Below are positions 20,501 through 31,528 of a stretch of 64,000 nucleotides of DNA, piece after piece. Every line of letters starts with the position of its first letter. Within the stretch, counting starts at the first letter, position 1. Source of the stretch: Furcasterigmium furcatum. Taxonomy: Eukaryota; Ascomycota; Sordariomycetes; Glomerellales; Plectosphaerellaceae. The stretch lies in NCBI GenBank assembly GCA_001599815.1, contig BCIA01000006.1, positions 2,234,961-2,298,960 on the forward strand, in the 5' to 3' direction. A model generated the notes under the pieces. The model had not been told where the DNA came from and made no database searches. It saw nothing but the letters and a program-made list of their open reading frames with translations. Made by a program: the position numbers and the translations under genes.

Positions 20501-23014
20501 CGGGATGTCGTCCTTGACGGAAGCAAGGTACTTTATGAGCTCCATGTGGCTCCATCGCTTCTGCCCATCTTCCGCCGAGGGGCTTAGTAGGCGCGTAAAG
20601 ATAGTGTCGAGATCGACCGTCTTGCGCACACCAAGTGAAACCAAGAACTTCTCCTTGAGCTTCAGGTTCTGAATGACGGGGAGATCATCAAACAGCTTGA
20701 CCGTGGGGAAGAAGGACTCTGCGGGCTTCTTCATGCCCATCTTGGTGGGCATCACCGTGTGGGGTTGCAACAGAGTGATGACGGTGTTCTTGCCAACCTG
20801 GTTCAGATTTTCCCATGCTTTTGAGAGCACGGTGAGGATCTTGACTGCAAATTCGGGAGATTTCGTCATGTTTTCGTTCTCCGGCTTCTCTGCGAGCGAG
20901 ACGAGCTGGTACCTCAGCCAGGGAACGACGTCGAGTTGCTCCCAGCCGAGGGCCTGCAGTTCCTGAGGCGAGCACTGGCTGGTGAAGGTATGCGAGATTG
21001 TTGTAGGGGGGATAGGAACATTTGGCGGAATCATGTTGACGACGAGGTAGTTGGTGATGGAGCCGAGGGTGACAATATCGCCCTGGCCATTGTCGTCATC
21101 GCTCACTGTGGCAACGGCGACGTCCAGCAGCTTGGACTTGCTGGAGGGGTCCAGTTCGCCATTGAGAGCCTTCTTGCCAGCCCATGAGATGAAGTGGACG
21201 AGCTGGTCTCGGTTCATGGCCTTGGCTTCCAGCTCCTGGCGGACATCGTCAACCGTAATAGGGTTCATCAGGCCAAAGTCGATGAGCTTCTTCACAAAGG
21301 GATCCGACTTGAGCTCTGGAGGGACGACTGGGATACTATCGACAAACTTGCTCATCTCCTCGGACCCAATACGGACCTTGGAAGTGTCGAGTACGCCGCG
21401 CGACGAGTAGATCTCAATAGACGCTCTCCGGTATGATGTCCAGAAGGCCTCCTCGATGATCTGGGCCACTTGCCCGCTGGGGGTCGAGTCCGTGTACGTG
21501 AACGTCTTCAAGATGTGCAGCGCCTCTGGCATGAACCGAGCGACCTCCTTCGCAGTGATCTTTGCGCCCTTAGCGACAGATCGCACGAGCTTGGTGTTGA
21601 GTTCGGTCATCTCGTCCGCGAAGGCGAGCCTCGTCATGATACCGGCGGCTCGCAGCATCTCGATGTTCCAGGTCCGCACCCATCGCGCGTTCAGATCGAT
21701 CGCCTCACGCTCAACGGTGGGAATGACGGACGGAGCCGAGATGTGCATGCCCGCTCCGGTAGTTTGCGTGGTGGGAAAGCCGATGAAGATGCGGCCGCCA
21801 GGCTTCTTACTAGGAAGCACGGAGGCAAAGACATCCGCGGATTTCACGATGGCGCCCGTGTTTGAACTCGCTGTCGCCTGGGCCTCGTCATATGACGAAG
21901 TGAGAATAGCAATTTTAGTGGTCTTGGGCGGCGGCTTCTTTGTGGCCCGCTCCAGCTCCGTTGCAAAAGATGTTGTGACCTTGGTCTTGATGGACGCAGC
22001 AGTGACGCGAAGAAAGATAGACGAGGTGGACTGCTTCGTGACATCCTCCGATATGGTCTCCTGGACCTGGGCTTCTTCCTTATGCGCCTTGCCGCGCAAA
22101 CCCGCCTGCGATGCGCTGGATGTGAGGCGAGAGAAGAAGCTCCGCAGAGAAGGAACCTCGGCACCGACACCGTACGAGTCGTTCTGCTTCGACGTGGTCA
22201 CAGTTGGTTTCCATCCAATGACACCCATGAACGCGGCGTCGATCTGGGTGCTGGTCCGCTCGACAGTGCTCACGGTCATCAGACCATCTCTTGTCCTCGT
22301 CTCGAGGTCCCTCGGAATCGCGACGTCGATGCTGGGCGAAGACTTCTTGTGCAGCGCTAATATCTTGTAGTCGTCGATCCAGAATTCGATATGCTGCAGC
22401 GCCACGAAGGTCAAGCTGGTCGCGAGGAACTGGCTGACAGAGAGCAAGTTGGGGAGTGGCGTCGTCGTGTTTCGGTAGTCCAGCACGAAAGCGGTGTCAC
22501 GACTACTCTGCTCCGGAGGCAGGACGGTCTTCTTGGTGAAGAGGGCGTTCCCTTTCCAGTAGAAGGCCATAGCTTCGTTGCCGGAGCTGACGAAGGGCTC
22601 TTCGCAGTCGGCGAAGACGCTGTAGAAGCCGACGCCAAATGCGCCGATCTTGGTCTCGTCGGGGTTTCCCTCTGCGATCCTCTTCAGCCGCCCCCAGTCT
22701 GTTTTTGTGAACGGCTGGCCGTCATTTTGCACCACCAGTCTTCTCAGAGTGTGATTTGTGATGACGTGCTTGAGCATGTCTGATCGGCTCGGGGTGCTCG
22801 GCACGGCGACAGAGGTCGAGGGCATGGTCTCCCACTTGACCTTAACCGTCGTCGCTTGGGCGTCGGCGGCGTTCTGGATCAGTTCGCGCAGTGTTGTCCA
22901 TTCGCCCGAGTAGCGAGCAAGGACTTTGTCGATGAGGGCACGGGTGTCAACGGTGACGGCCTCTTCGTCGACGCCGTCGCGCATGGCGGCGGCTCGGAGC
23001 CTTGAGTAATCCAT
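17574..23014 (-). CDS. giant GHKL (Hsp90-like) ATPase-domain protein, DUF3684 type, with C-terminal HExxH motif
   Basis: Two exons: 23014-17835 and 17781-17574 (5388 nt, 1795 aa). The N-terminus is a GHKL/Bergerat ATP-binding domain as in Hsp90, MORC and sacsin: N-box LRELIQNAADA (Glu44, Asn48), G1 box QNDGQPF (Asp98), G2 box IGAFGVGFYSVF (about 123-134). A very long conserved middle follows. A Glu/Arg/Ala-rich coiled-coil-like stretch and a low-complexity linker precede a C-terminal domain with LAHELAHNLVQSHNSDH (His1710, Glu1711, His1714, His1720, His1723) and a Pro/Gln-rich end. Fungal homologues are annotated only as DUF3684 or histidine-kinase-like ATPase proteins. The ATPase motifs are complete. 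Whether the HExxH is a working zinc site is unknown. The role is probably chaperone-like or sacsin-like, as inference. Confidence 0.88.
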
Positions 23015-23510
23015 GGTGGTGACCCGGCTCGGTGTGGTCGGGGGTGTCTGTTTAGGGGTCTATTCGTGTCGTGTAAGATCAGAATGCTGCATGACGCCAA
23101 AATCAAAGCGGCTTTGCTGGTCGAAGTGGAAGAGGGCGTTCGGGTCGAGGGATCGGGGGCAAAGGAAGAGTCGTGGCCCGTCTTATACTCGAAGTAGGTA
23201 GGGAGAGGCGAAAGGGTCGTCGTTGCAGCGAGAGAAGGCTGAGACACAAACTCTCGTCCAATAAACTCGTGGGTTTGAGGCCCGCCAGAGGAGAGGAAGA
23301 AGCTTCTCGTCGTCAAATGATCAAAGCCTCGCCTTTCGGTTAACTAGATGGCACCTCAACCATCTGCCTAGGCGATGTTCTCGAAGCATAGGTGTACTTA
23401 GGGGCGAAGTGGAAAGTTGACGAAGGGACGCCACCTGACCGAGCCAGTGGACGGGATTACGTTGACGGGATCAATAGCACTCGCCGACCCACTATTAGGG
23501 TCAGCCTTGC

Positions 23511-23530
23511 CGCTAACGCCCGCTAACGCC
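23511..23530. repeat. exact tandem 10-mer, two copies
   Basis: The 10-mer CGCTAACGCC is repeated twice head to tail in the upstream region of the GHKL-ATPase gene. Short direct repeats like this can be factor-binding sites, but no factor is identified. Confidence 0.6.
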
Positions 23531-23599
23531 GGCCCGGCCTTTTCTCATTCGGGGCCCCTTGCCACTAACCTCCAGGCAGCTGTTGCGGACTAATACAGA

Positions 23600-23615
23600 G
23601 GTACCTAGGTACCTA
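23600..23615. repeat. palindromic GGTACCTA tandem
   Basis: GGTACCTA occurs twice in tandem. The motif is itself nearly palindromic and resembles simple repeats scattered in spacers of related fungi. Single related CTAGGTA copies occur near 3083 and 38508. Confidence 0.6.
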
Positions 23616-23853
23616 CATCTGGAATGGACATCTATGAATCCATGGATCTATGGAAGATGGATGTTGGAGTGGATGGGCATCCTCATCATACAGGTACTCC
23701 AAGATAATACCAGGCTCTCATAAATAACAATCCCAGGTATAATTACAACAGATACTTTCTATAATACACCCCCTCTGGCGCATGACTGCGTGAACATCAT
23801 CCAAGTTCATGTCCGCGCATCAACTGACGCCAAAGACTCCATTGTCGGCCTGA

Positions 23854-26800
23854 TTACTTGGCCATGACATCCACATACCGGCCTCCTCTCTTCGCCTTCT
23901 TCGCGCCAGCCTTGCGAGGGGCAGCAGCGCCAAGCAGATCATCGATGCTGCTTGCGTTGCTCATGCTCGTCGCGGGCCGGCTGGGCGGCGCGCTCGGGGG
24001 GCCGCCGGCACTCTGATTGGACACGGACCTTGCCATCGGCGGCAGCCCACTGGGAACGCCCAGCGTCTCCTGTGAGGGCGCCTTTGACAGATTGGCGACA
24101 GGCGCGCTCATCGGCAGCCTAGGGGGACCTGGTGGCGGTCCGCCCGGTGACCCTCCCATCGGGGGAGTGGACGACGGCGGGGGCGGCGTGCCGGCGTGAG
24201 ACCTCGGCGCCGACTTGGGAGGTGGAGGGGTCGCCGTCTTGGCCTGCGTCTGCTCCGCGCCTGCCTTCTTGTTGACCCAGCGCTTCTGGTCGGGGTCGTA
24301 CACAAAGCTGCTGGACTCTCCCAGCTTGGCCCTGATCGGCTTGTTGCCCTGCGCAGCGGCGGGCTCAGGAGACGGCGACGCCTCCTTTTTGCCGCCCCAC
24401 CAGCTCGTGAAGCCCCAGCCCTTCTTGCCCCCTTGTTGCTCGGCGGCTCGTTTGGCTTCGCATGTGTTAGCAACAGACTTGACAACCAGGGGCTTGCGAA
24501 TAAACCTACCGTCTTCCTCTGCGGCTTTCCGGAACATCTCCTCGTTCTCCTTGTCAACGTCGGTCTTAGTCTTCTCCGTGTTGGCCGGAGCTCGCAGCGC
24601 GGGAATGTCGTCCTCATCGTCGTCCATGAAACTCTTCTTCTTGGGCCTGGGCGCATCCTCTTCATCGTCGTCCTGGGTTGTTTGGGGCCCAGGGTTGTAC
24701 GTCGGAGGCTCGTAGCCATACGGCTGGAATGACGGCGCTGCGTACCCCCCTGACGTCTCTATGTTCTCCGTCTGCTGTGGCTCGGGCACATCGTTAGCGA
24801 CCAGCGACGGCGGTTCGTAGCCATACGAAGGCGGCTGGTAACCGTCGGTGGGCGGCTGGTAGCTGCTAGCAGGAGCTGCGTTCGGCGCATGGGTCTCGTG
24901 AGGCTGAACATCCGACACAAAGGGTGCTGCTGGCGCCCCGTAGGGCACAAAAGGAGATGGGGCCGGGGGCTCCTCCGTTGTAGGTTCGGGAATAGGCAGA
25001 GCCGAAGGCTGCAACTGAGGCGGAGATTGAGGTTGGTTCGGTGTATAGCTAGGCGGAGCATAGGACTGAGGTGTGTAGCCTCCGAACCCGGCCTGCGAGT
25101 CCATGGGAGGATGCAATGCTTCCGACGAGGACCTTCCGTACTCGTTCGATGACCGAGGAGCGGGTGCGTAAGATGAGGCAGGATCGTAGGGTCCTGAGCC
25201 ACCTGGTGCTGGAGACGACATGGGCGCATATCGAGACGATGCCCTGGTCGCAGGCGCCGTTGGCGGCGCCGGCGAGACCGGATACCCAGTTGCGTTGTTC
25301 TGGTAAATATCGAAGTTCGTGGTCGACGGCGAAGGGCTGATCGTGGGTGTCCCCCCTGCGATTCTTGCGAAAGGCCCAGACTCTGTGCCTGGCTCGACAG
25401 GTTTGGCAGCGCCATTCTCCTCGCCCTCCTCGCCAGCAACGAACTTGTTGAAACGGTTCCACATGCTGTCGGAAACATTGTTGAGGCTGGGCTTGGAGAT
25501 CCACGAGGACGACTCTCGGTTGGGGGCTTGTTTGAGTCTCCGATTAAGGTCATCGACAGCCGCCTCCAGGAGAGGATGGTGATACGGCGACCTCTTGGTC
25601 TGTGCCGTCATGGAAACTGCAATAGCCTCGGTATATTGCAAGGCTTTGTCCCGGAATCCATACTCTGCGAGCGTGATGGCGTGCTGTAGCTTGTACCCAG
25701 CCAGGTGGGGGATGCCAGTAGAGAGGTGCCCAGTGGTCAGAGAAAGGCCATACTCGAAAACCTCACTGAGTAGCAGAGCCTCCGTCTCCTTGCCGAACTG
25801 TTCTGCCTGCGTCTTGTGGTCAGCGCCAAGGAGAACGAAGCTGGCGTTGGGGTCGTCGACGCCTCCGAACGCCGTGATCTTCCGTGAGAAGATGAAGCAG
25901 ATATGTGCCGCCTCGGCCCTGCCATATGTGGACAGCAGTGTGCCGAGGGCATTTAGAGCGCGGACGTCATCAGGGCTCCGGTTGCTTAGGACAAGACCTA
26001 GGGTCTCGCGCCATTTGTCGAGGCCGTTCATGGCGTCTTGAACAGACTCAGTCGCTGACATGGTGTTCACGAGCTGCATGCCGGCCCGGGCATGGCTAGG
26101 AACAAGCTCGTCAACACAATCTTCGTGGTTACCTGACAGAACCTTGTAGAGCGCGGCGATGGACTCATTGTTGTGCCCGGTGTAGTTGACCTCTTTTCTG
26201 ACGAACTCCTGCGCGACTCGCTGATACAGCTCAGGTGAGACTGTGTGAGAGATCAGCATCGCATGGCCCCAGAGTCGTTTGTCGACCGCGGCCCAAACAG
26301 CCTTTTCACGGTCACCAAGGAGAAGCGACTTGCGCATCTCTTCCACGGCTCCGGCATCCACACCATCCGACTGCATCTGAGTGGGAGTTGATGCCTGAAA
26401 AGAGGCAATGGAGCCATTGTAGAGAGAAGATGCTCCTTGCCCGGCTCCAAGTTCCGGGGTCAGAATCTCTCGCACCGCCTTCTCTGCTGCAGGCTTCCCC
26501 TCAAGTGCACCGTCGAATTCGATGAACGCCCTCAAGATTTTCCACAGCAGGACTCTCTCCGAGGCTCGCTTATCATCATGTGTGAGCGTCGCCGACAATC
26601 TCGGGTCCGGCAGGGAGCTCTCCATGGTTTCAATGCCGGCGGTGAGCCATGCAATGGTCTCCTTCTTCTTTGCTTTGCCTTTGAGTGGGCCGGGGAACTT
26701 GGCGAGTCTCTCCTCTAGTGGCTGAATATCTTTGATGTTCCTGATGTGCACCTCACCGGGCGTACGAACAATCATTGGAGTAGCGGAGCCCATGCCGTAC

Positions 26801-29706
26801 CGGGGGATCTCCTTGGGGAATGAAGTCATCAGTGTGCCTCCAATGCCCCACGAGATGATGGGCGTGCCTTTCCATCTCTGCAAGGGATCATTTTCCCGTC
26901 CGTCGGTGGGCGCAACCATGTTAAAGCTCTGAGACGGGCCTCGCGGGCGGTGGGTAGGTCGGCTAGCTGGCGCATGTGCTGTGTGGGAGTGGTACGCCTG
27001 CGGGGAAGTAGGTCCTTGGGATGACGACGGGCGATGAGCAGATGTCGGGGGCAACGAAGACCCTTGATCAGTTGGTGTCTGAGGCACATAGCTAGACACG
27101 GCTCGTTTGTTGGGAGACGGTAGGTTGGGGTGGACAGCAGACGGGGGTGGTGTGTGACGAGCAGCTGGCGGCGACGATGGGGCGTATCGAGCATCTGTTG
27201 GCGGTGCATGAGCTGCGGGAACTCCCGAGGCCTCCCCGGGCCTGTTATCCTCTTCTTCTTCTACCTCACGAGTCGGGGGCAGTGATGGAACACGGTTGAG
27301 GCGCGGCTCATAAGAGCTGACGCGATGCGGCGAGACTTCCCCATTGGGACCTGGGGCAGACGAAGGCCTGTCGTGGGATACCTCAAAATGTGCCAATGGA
27401 CTGGATGTTCGCGGCAGATGAGGCAGAACAGCTTGCGCGGGGGCCGAGCCGTAAGTTGCCGAAGCAGGACGCGAGCCAGGGGGTGCGGGAGAGTACCTGT
27501 TAGCAGATGTAGGCCTTGGGACGCCGTTCACGGCCGATCCAGATGGCGGAGCAGGGGAATACCGCGCATTGCCAGGCACGCTAGGTGAAGGGGCAGGCTG
27601 GGGCTGCAGAGTGGCGTAGGGGTTGACACGCGGCGGTGCTACGAGGGCAGGAATTTCCCCCGAGCTTCGCCGAGAAGCACTCGAAGAATCAACCTGCGGC
27701 GGCGCATCTGGCAGATGGGGCTGAACGACTGACAGCTGAGGTGACAGCTGAGGCGGTCCCTGAGGAGGTCCCTGGGGCAGACCCTGCGGCGCACCAAAGG
27801 CGGGGGAGGACATGCGGTTGCTCTGTCTCGAGGCCGAACGAGGCTTAGAAGACATCGGAAGGTCTTCAAAAAAGCTTTCCTGACTCTTAGGAGCGGGCTT
27901 CAAGGCGGCAGGGGGGTGGTGGCCAACTGGCGGACCTGTGGGAGGAGTCGGGCCTGAGGCTGGAGGGCCGGTGGGAGACGGCTGGGAGTACATGCTCGAA
28001 CTCCTGGGAGGAAGAGGCGCATGGGGAGTAGTCTCCGTCACAGTCTTAGGAAGATGCTGCATGCTGGCACGCTTCCTCGGTTTCACCACGTCCATGGGTA
28101 AGTCATATGGCGATGAGTATCCGCCCTTCGCTTTGTCCGCGAAACTCAGCGCCTTGGAGACTTCGGTTCGGACCGGAGGCGCACCGTAAGCTGCCGGCGC
28201 GGGCGGGGGTTGAACTGCATAGGGTGTCGTCGTGGGGAACTGAGCGACAGTCGGCGAGGGAGCGTACGGGTTCGATGGGACGGCCTGGGTACTCGGGGCG
28301 TACGGGTTCGCAGCGGTTTGCTGTGGAGCAGCAGGCCCTGATGTATGTGGTGTATAGCGGCTTTGAGTACTCTGGGCCTGAGTCTGAGCGGGCGGGACGG
28401 AAGCGGCCGGCTGTTGGGCTGGAGTTGTGTCCTCGTCGTCCTCAAGGAATCCTTCGTCATCGCTGCCGAAGAAAGCAGCTGGATCGAGTTCTTTCGAATC
28501 ACCAGCAGTATCCTCCAGGAGGAAGTCTTCGTCGTCGTCCCCAGCGAAAGCCTGCTGCCACTTGCTATCCAAGTCATCACCACCAGGGGCTGTGTTGCTG
28601 ACCTCAGGCTCGGTTGCTCTGTCCTGGGCAGTCTCTGCAGAGTATTCGGCTGCATTGGGATCTGATTGTCCATTGGCAAGAGCATGGTCCGTGGCATCTT
28701 CAGACTCCTCGGGCATGTCCTCCAGAGTGTCCGCCCTTGACAGGGGTGCGACTCCCAGAGAGTCGCCGAGAACCTGCATGGTGGACTTGCGCTCCAGGGG
28801 AGCAAAATCCGGGGCGTCCTGATGATCCTCTTTGATCTGGCTGAAGAAATCTTCTTCGCCAGCGCCCTCCTCTCCAAAGAAGTTGTCGCTCTGGGTGGCG
28901 GGTTGTGGCTCCCTGTCCTCTGCGGTAGAGTTCTGGGGAATCAAAGGCACACCTTCGACGAACCGGGAGCCGATGTCAGGCTCCCCATCTTCCAACGCAT
29001 CTCTGCCGACGAATTCGGGTCCGTTTGAGTGATCGTGACCGGGATAGTCCGGATGTTCGGCGCCCCATGTGCCGTCGTTGTATGCCACGGCATCAGAGTC
29101 ATTTGCATCATGCGCCTGCTGGTCGGTAGCGGTGGCCGCGGGGGGTACGGCGGGGAATGAGTTGGTTCGATCGTTGGGCGGCATGAACTTGAAGGGGTCT
29201 GTATCGGTGCGAGACAGGTTCCAGTCGGACTCCTCGTCATCGTTGAAGTTGAGGTCGTGTGAAACGGTCCGCGCAAACGAAACGGAGCTCGAGTGGCCGA
29301 GGACGGGACCGGCGGCCGGTTCTGGGTGCGACTCGACTGCGGGCTCATCCTTTTGAGGAGCCTCGTTTGTTGCGGCGGCCGGTGTAGGCTCATCCGCAAC
29401 AGGAGCAGCGGATTCTGCGGTGGGAGCGTTCTGGTCCGGGGCAAGCCAGTCTTCGCTTGGCTCATCCGCGAACCAAGCGTCGCCATTGCCGTCGGCGGCC
29501 TCTGCCAGGTTCATCTGCGCGTCGGGCCGAGTCGAGTCCTCATCTTCAGGAGGATGTACGAGTTCGCTTGTGGGTGGTTCGGGGGTCGCGGTCGCGGCGG
29601 CAGTCGCAGGGTCGGAGGCGACGACGGGAGCGGGAGCGGGAGGTGCATCAGGGGTATTATTCGGCATCAAGGCCGGGTGCCACGACGAGTTCGCGTCAGA
29701 AGCCAT
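23854..29706 (-). CDS. sec16: COPII coat assembly scaffold Sec16
   Basis: One uninterrupted 1950-aa frame. Sec16 organises ER exit sites and recruits Sec23/24, Sec13/31 and Sar1. The N-terminal half (1 to about 920) is acidic, then Pro/Ser/Gln-rich and disordered. The central conserved domain spans about 930-1440: it opens with DPLQRWKGTPIISWGIGG and contains the alpha-solenoid stretch with KAVWAAVDKRLWGHAMLISH, the ancestral coatomer element shared with Sec31. The C-terminal part is Pro/Tyr-rich and ends with GWGFTSWWGGKKE and KLGESSSFVYDPDQKRWVNK, the conserved Sec23-binding end of fungal Sec16. Length is close to other filamentous-fungal Sec16 proteins (about 1800-2200). No intron was needed. 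Divergent from the Neo1 gene, another early-secretory protein. Confidence 0.95.
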   Translation of the reverse strand: MASDANSSWHPALMPNNTPDAPPAPAPVVASDPATAAATATPEPPTSELVHPPEDEDSTRPDAQMNLAEAADGNGDAWFADEPSEDWLAPDQNAPTAESAAPVADEPTPAAATNEAPQKDEPAVESHPEPAAGPVLGHSSSVSFARTVSHDLNFNDDEESDWNLSRTDTDPFKFMPPNDRTNSFPAVPPAATATDQQAHDANDSDAVAYNDGTWGAEHPDYPGHDHSNGPEFVGRDALEDGEPDIGSRFVEGVPLIPQNSTAEDREPQPATQSDNFFGEEGAGEEDFFSQIKEDHQDAPDFAPLERKSTMQVLGDSLGVAPLSRADTLEDMPEESEDATDHALANGQSDPNAAEYSAETAQDRATEPEVSNTAPGGDDLDSKWQQAFAGDDDEDFLLEDTAGDSKELDPAAFFGSDDEGFLEDDEDTTPAQQPAASVPPAQTQAQSTQSRYTPHTSGPAAPQQTAANPYAPSTQAVPSNPYAPSPTVAQFPTTTPYAVQPPPAPAAYGAPPVRTEVSKALSFADKAKGGYSSPYDLPMDVVKPRKRASMQHLPKTVTETTPHAPLPPRSSSMYSQPSPTGPPASGPTPPTGPPVGHHPPAALKPAPKSQESFFEDLPMSSKPRSASRQSNRMSSPAFGAPQGLPQGPPQGPPQLSPQLSVVQPHLPDAPPQVDSSSASRRSSGEIPALVAPPRVNPYATLQPQPAPSPSVPGNARYSPAPPSGSAVNGVPRPTSANRYSPAPPGSRPASATYGSAPAQAVLPHLPRTSSPLAHFEVSHDRPSSAPGPNGEVSPHRVSSYEPRLNRVPSLPPTREVEEEEDNRPGEASGVPAAHAPPTDARYAPSSPPAARHTPPPSAVHPNLPSPNKRAVSSYVPQTPTDQGSSLPPTSAHRPSSSQGPTSPQAYHSHTAHAPASRPTHRPRGPSQSFNMVAPTDGRENDPLQRWKGTPIISWGIGGTLMTSFPKEIPRYGMGSATPMIVRTPGEVHIRNIKDIQPLEERLAKFPGPLKGKAKKKETIAWLTAGIETMESSLPDPRLSATLTHDDKRASERVLLWKILRAFIEFDGALEGKPAAEKAVREILTPELGAGQGASSLYNGSIASFQASTPTQMQSDGVDAGAVEEMRKSLLLGDREKAVWAAVDKRLWGHAMLISHTVSPELYQRVAQEFVRKEVNYTGHNNESIAALYKVLSGNHEDCVDELVPSHARAGMQLVNTMSATESVQDAMNGLDKWRETLGLVLSNRSPDDVRALNALGTLLSTYGRAEAAHICFIFSRKITAFGGVDDPNASFVLLGADHKTQAEQFGKETEALLLSEVFEYGLSLTTGHLSTGIPHLAGYKLQHAITLAEYGFRDKALQYTEAIAVSMTAQTKRSPYHHPLLEAAVDDLNRRLKQAPNRESSSWISKPSLNNVSDSMWNRFNKFVAGEEGEENGAAKPVEPGTESGPFARIAGGTPTISPSPSTTNFDIYQNNATGYPVSPAPPTAPATRASSRYAPMSSPAPGGSGPYDPASSYAPAPRSSNEYGRSSSEALHPPMDSQAGFGGYTPQSYAPPSYTPNQPQSPPQLQPSALPIPEPTTEEPPAPSPFVPYGAPAAPFVSDVQPHETHAPNAAPASSYQPPTDGYQPPSYGYEPPSLVANDVPEPQQTENIETSGGYAAPSFQPYGYEPPTYNPGPQTTQDDDEEDAPRPKKKSFMDDDEDDIPALRAPANTEKTKTDVDKENEEMFRKAAEEDGRFIRKPLVVKSVANTCEAKRAAEQQGGKKGWGFTSWWGGKKEASPSPEPAAAQGNKPIRAKLGESSSFVYDPDQKRWVNKKAGAEQTQAKTATPPPPKSAPRSHAGTPPPPSSTPPMGGSPGGPPPGPPRLPMSAPVANLSKAPSQETLGVPSGLPPMARSVSNQSAGGPPSAPPSRPATSMSNASSIDDLLGAAAPRKAGAKKAKRGGRYVDVMAK

Positions 29707-31528
29707 CGTGGCTGACCGGCAAAGTCAAATCGCTCGAAGGAAACCTAACCTAAGCCAAGAATGGCGATCTGGACACGGTAAGCTGGGTGCGCATGCTGTT
29801 TGAGGCGGGAAGAGGGCGGTCCGTGGCTGCAGGAGGCCACGATGCAAGTGTTCATCTAACGAGTAAGATGAGGAAAGGGGCAAGACGGCAGAACGTACGA
29901 GACAAAGGTTGGAAGTAATTGAAAATCTACAGAGAAGCCCGAGAACAAAGCGCCATGACCGATGAAGAGCGCTTGAATGCTGGGGGATGTAAGTGGCCGT
30001 CCGGGATGGTGGTGGCGGATTATTAGATGTACAAGCACAGTGGTGGAAGGATGGACGGCTCGGATGGTGGACGAAGATGGTTCCCAAGGATGCAAGCTGG
30101 CAGCAAGCAAAAAGTCGCGAGTCCAGACGGGCATGGGCAAGTGGTTCCGTCATTCCGCGCGCCCCATGCAGAACGGACCCGGCCAGAGCGTGTCACGGGC
30201 CGCGGCCGAGGTTCAGCCGGCGCGTTGCCTCCTGGAACGAAGGGAAGATTAGCTAATAAGCTTAGATTGAGGTTACCTTCTGATGGAAGCTCAAAGGAGT
30301 CGGACGGGCCTCGGTCGAGTACAAGAAGACCATTGGTTTTGTTCATTTACGACAAGTCATTCGAAAAACTATCAAGCCGAGCCTTGGATGCACAAAGTGC
30401 TTGGGTCCCATGGTCGCTGTCGAGACCTCGAGCCTTGAGATCTTCAGTCAAACCGACAGTCAACACGGGTCGGCTGACTTATTGCACTCCCCATGTGCCC
30501 AAGGACCTTCAGTTTGCCTATTCGGTATCTAGCATGCACATTCGAGGTCTTCCTGATTTCACATTCGAGGCACTCGTGGGTGGCTTTGAGAGCGTCCACG
30601 GGTTTGTCCACCTGAGTGATCGTGCGTGTCGAGACCTGGAGCAATCGTCAACTTCGTGACACGTCGTACCAAGCGGACGCCTGAACCAGCAAGAGCTCTG
30701 ACCTGGCCCCCATCTCTATTGGATGTCTGCAGTGATCCCACGCTTTGGGTTGTCCCCTGTCCACACCCGTCTTCTTCATGGCTCTGGCAAGCAGCACCAC
30801 AATGAAAACAAGACCTCCCAGAGGTGAAAATCAAAAATTTCGCCCGCGATGGCCCCGAAGGACAATCGAAAAAGGCTGACTCCGCGATGTGCAATGCAGG
30901 CCTTCCTCCTTACTCCGAAGCATTCTTGAGCGCCCCGGAATCGAACAAGGTAAGTATGAAGAAAAAAAAGAAGAAGAACAGAGCTAAGAACGCCGGCCGC
31001 TGGCGATAAATTTATAGGCCACCTGGAGCACGGGCCAACGCTACTGATTGTGCTGCCTTGTGCCTTCCCGACGGGACCGTCAAAGGTGCTGCCTGAGCGC
31101 CGTCATTCGAGGCCACGCGGCAGCTTCCCCCAATGTGGCTGCCCCCCGCGACTCCCGAAGGTCCCCTAGAAGGAACGCACTAACGCCCCCTAAAGGTCAT
31201 TGGACGATGTGGGGACAACTCGACATCATTCGCGACTTGGCTCCCTGATGCTTCAGTTGACGCTGTTCTTTCACACCCCGACACCAGCACCAATGCCCAC
31301 CTCACCTTTCCCTCGACACCATCCTCGACTACTTGGTACGCACAGACAGCACACAAGCTTGTCCCACTGCAGAAACGAGGAAACACATCATCAAACCCCG
31401 AGAACCTCAAGCCGCCAGCCAATGCACACATCGCGTCGCATCGTAGCTCGGCCAACACCATCGCCTTGCTGCCCACGCCTCTTCTGAAGAGCTGATCCCC
31501 CCGAGGAAGCAACGCCATAGGCGGCGGG
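29707..31528. other. divergent promoter region, sec16 / neo1
   Basis: 1.8 kb between two divergent genes. The first 450 nt next to sec16 and the last 280 nt next to neo1 look like 5' leaders. The middle has only chance frames. A purine-rich run lies at 30959-30983. Confidence 0.45.

Larger units (their letters stand above)
23015..23853. other. intergenic region, GHKL gene promoter / sec16 3' flank
   Basis: About 840 nt between two minus-strand genes. It contains an exact tandem 10-mer (CGCTAACGCC twice, 23511-23530) and the palindromic GGTACCTAGGTACCTA at 23600-23615, a simple motif common in Sordariomycete spacers. The part near 23700-23780 is AT-rich and likely the sec16 3' UTR. Confidence 0.5.

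Noticed and set aside
17818..23000. Plus-strand frames up to 304 codons opposite the GHKL gene
   Set aside because: They are antisense shadows of a very long conserved minus-strand coding frame.
30930..30965. tRNA-like B-box on the minus strand (GTTCGATTCC)
   Set aside because: The flanking bases do not form a T-stem and no matching A-box or acceptor stem is present.
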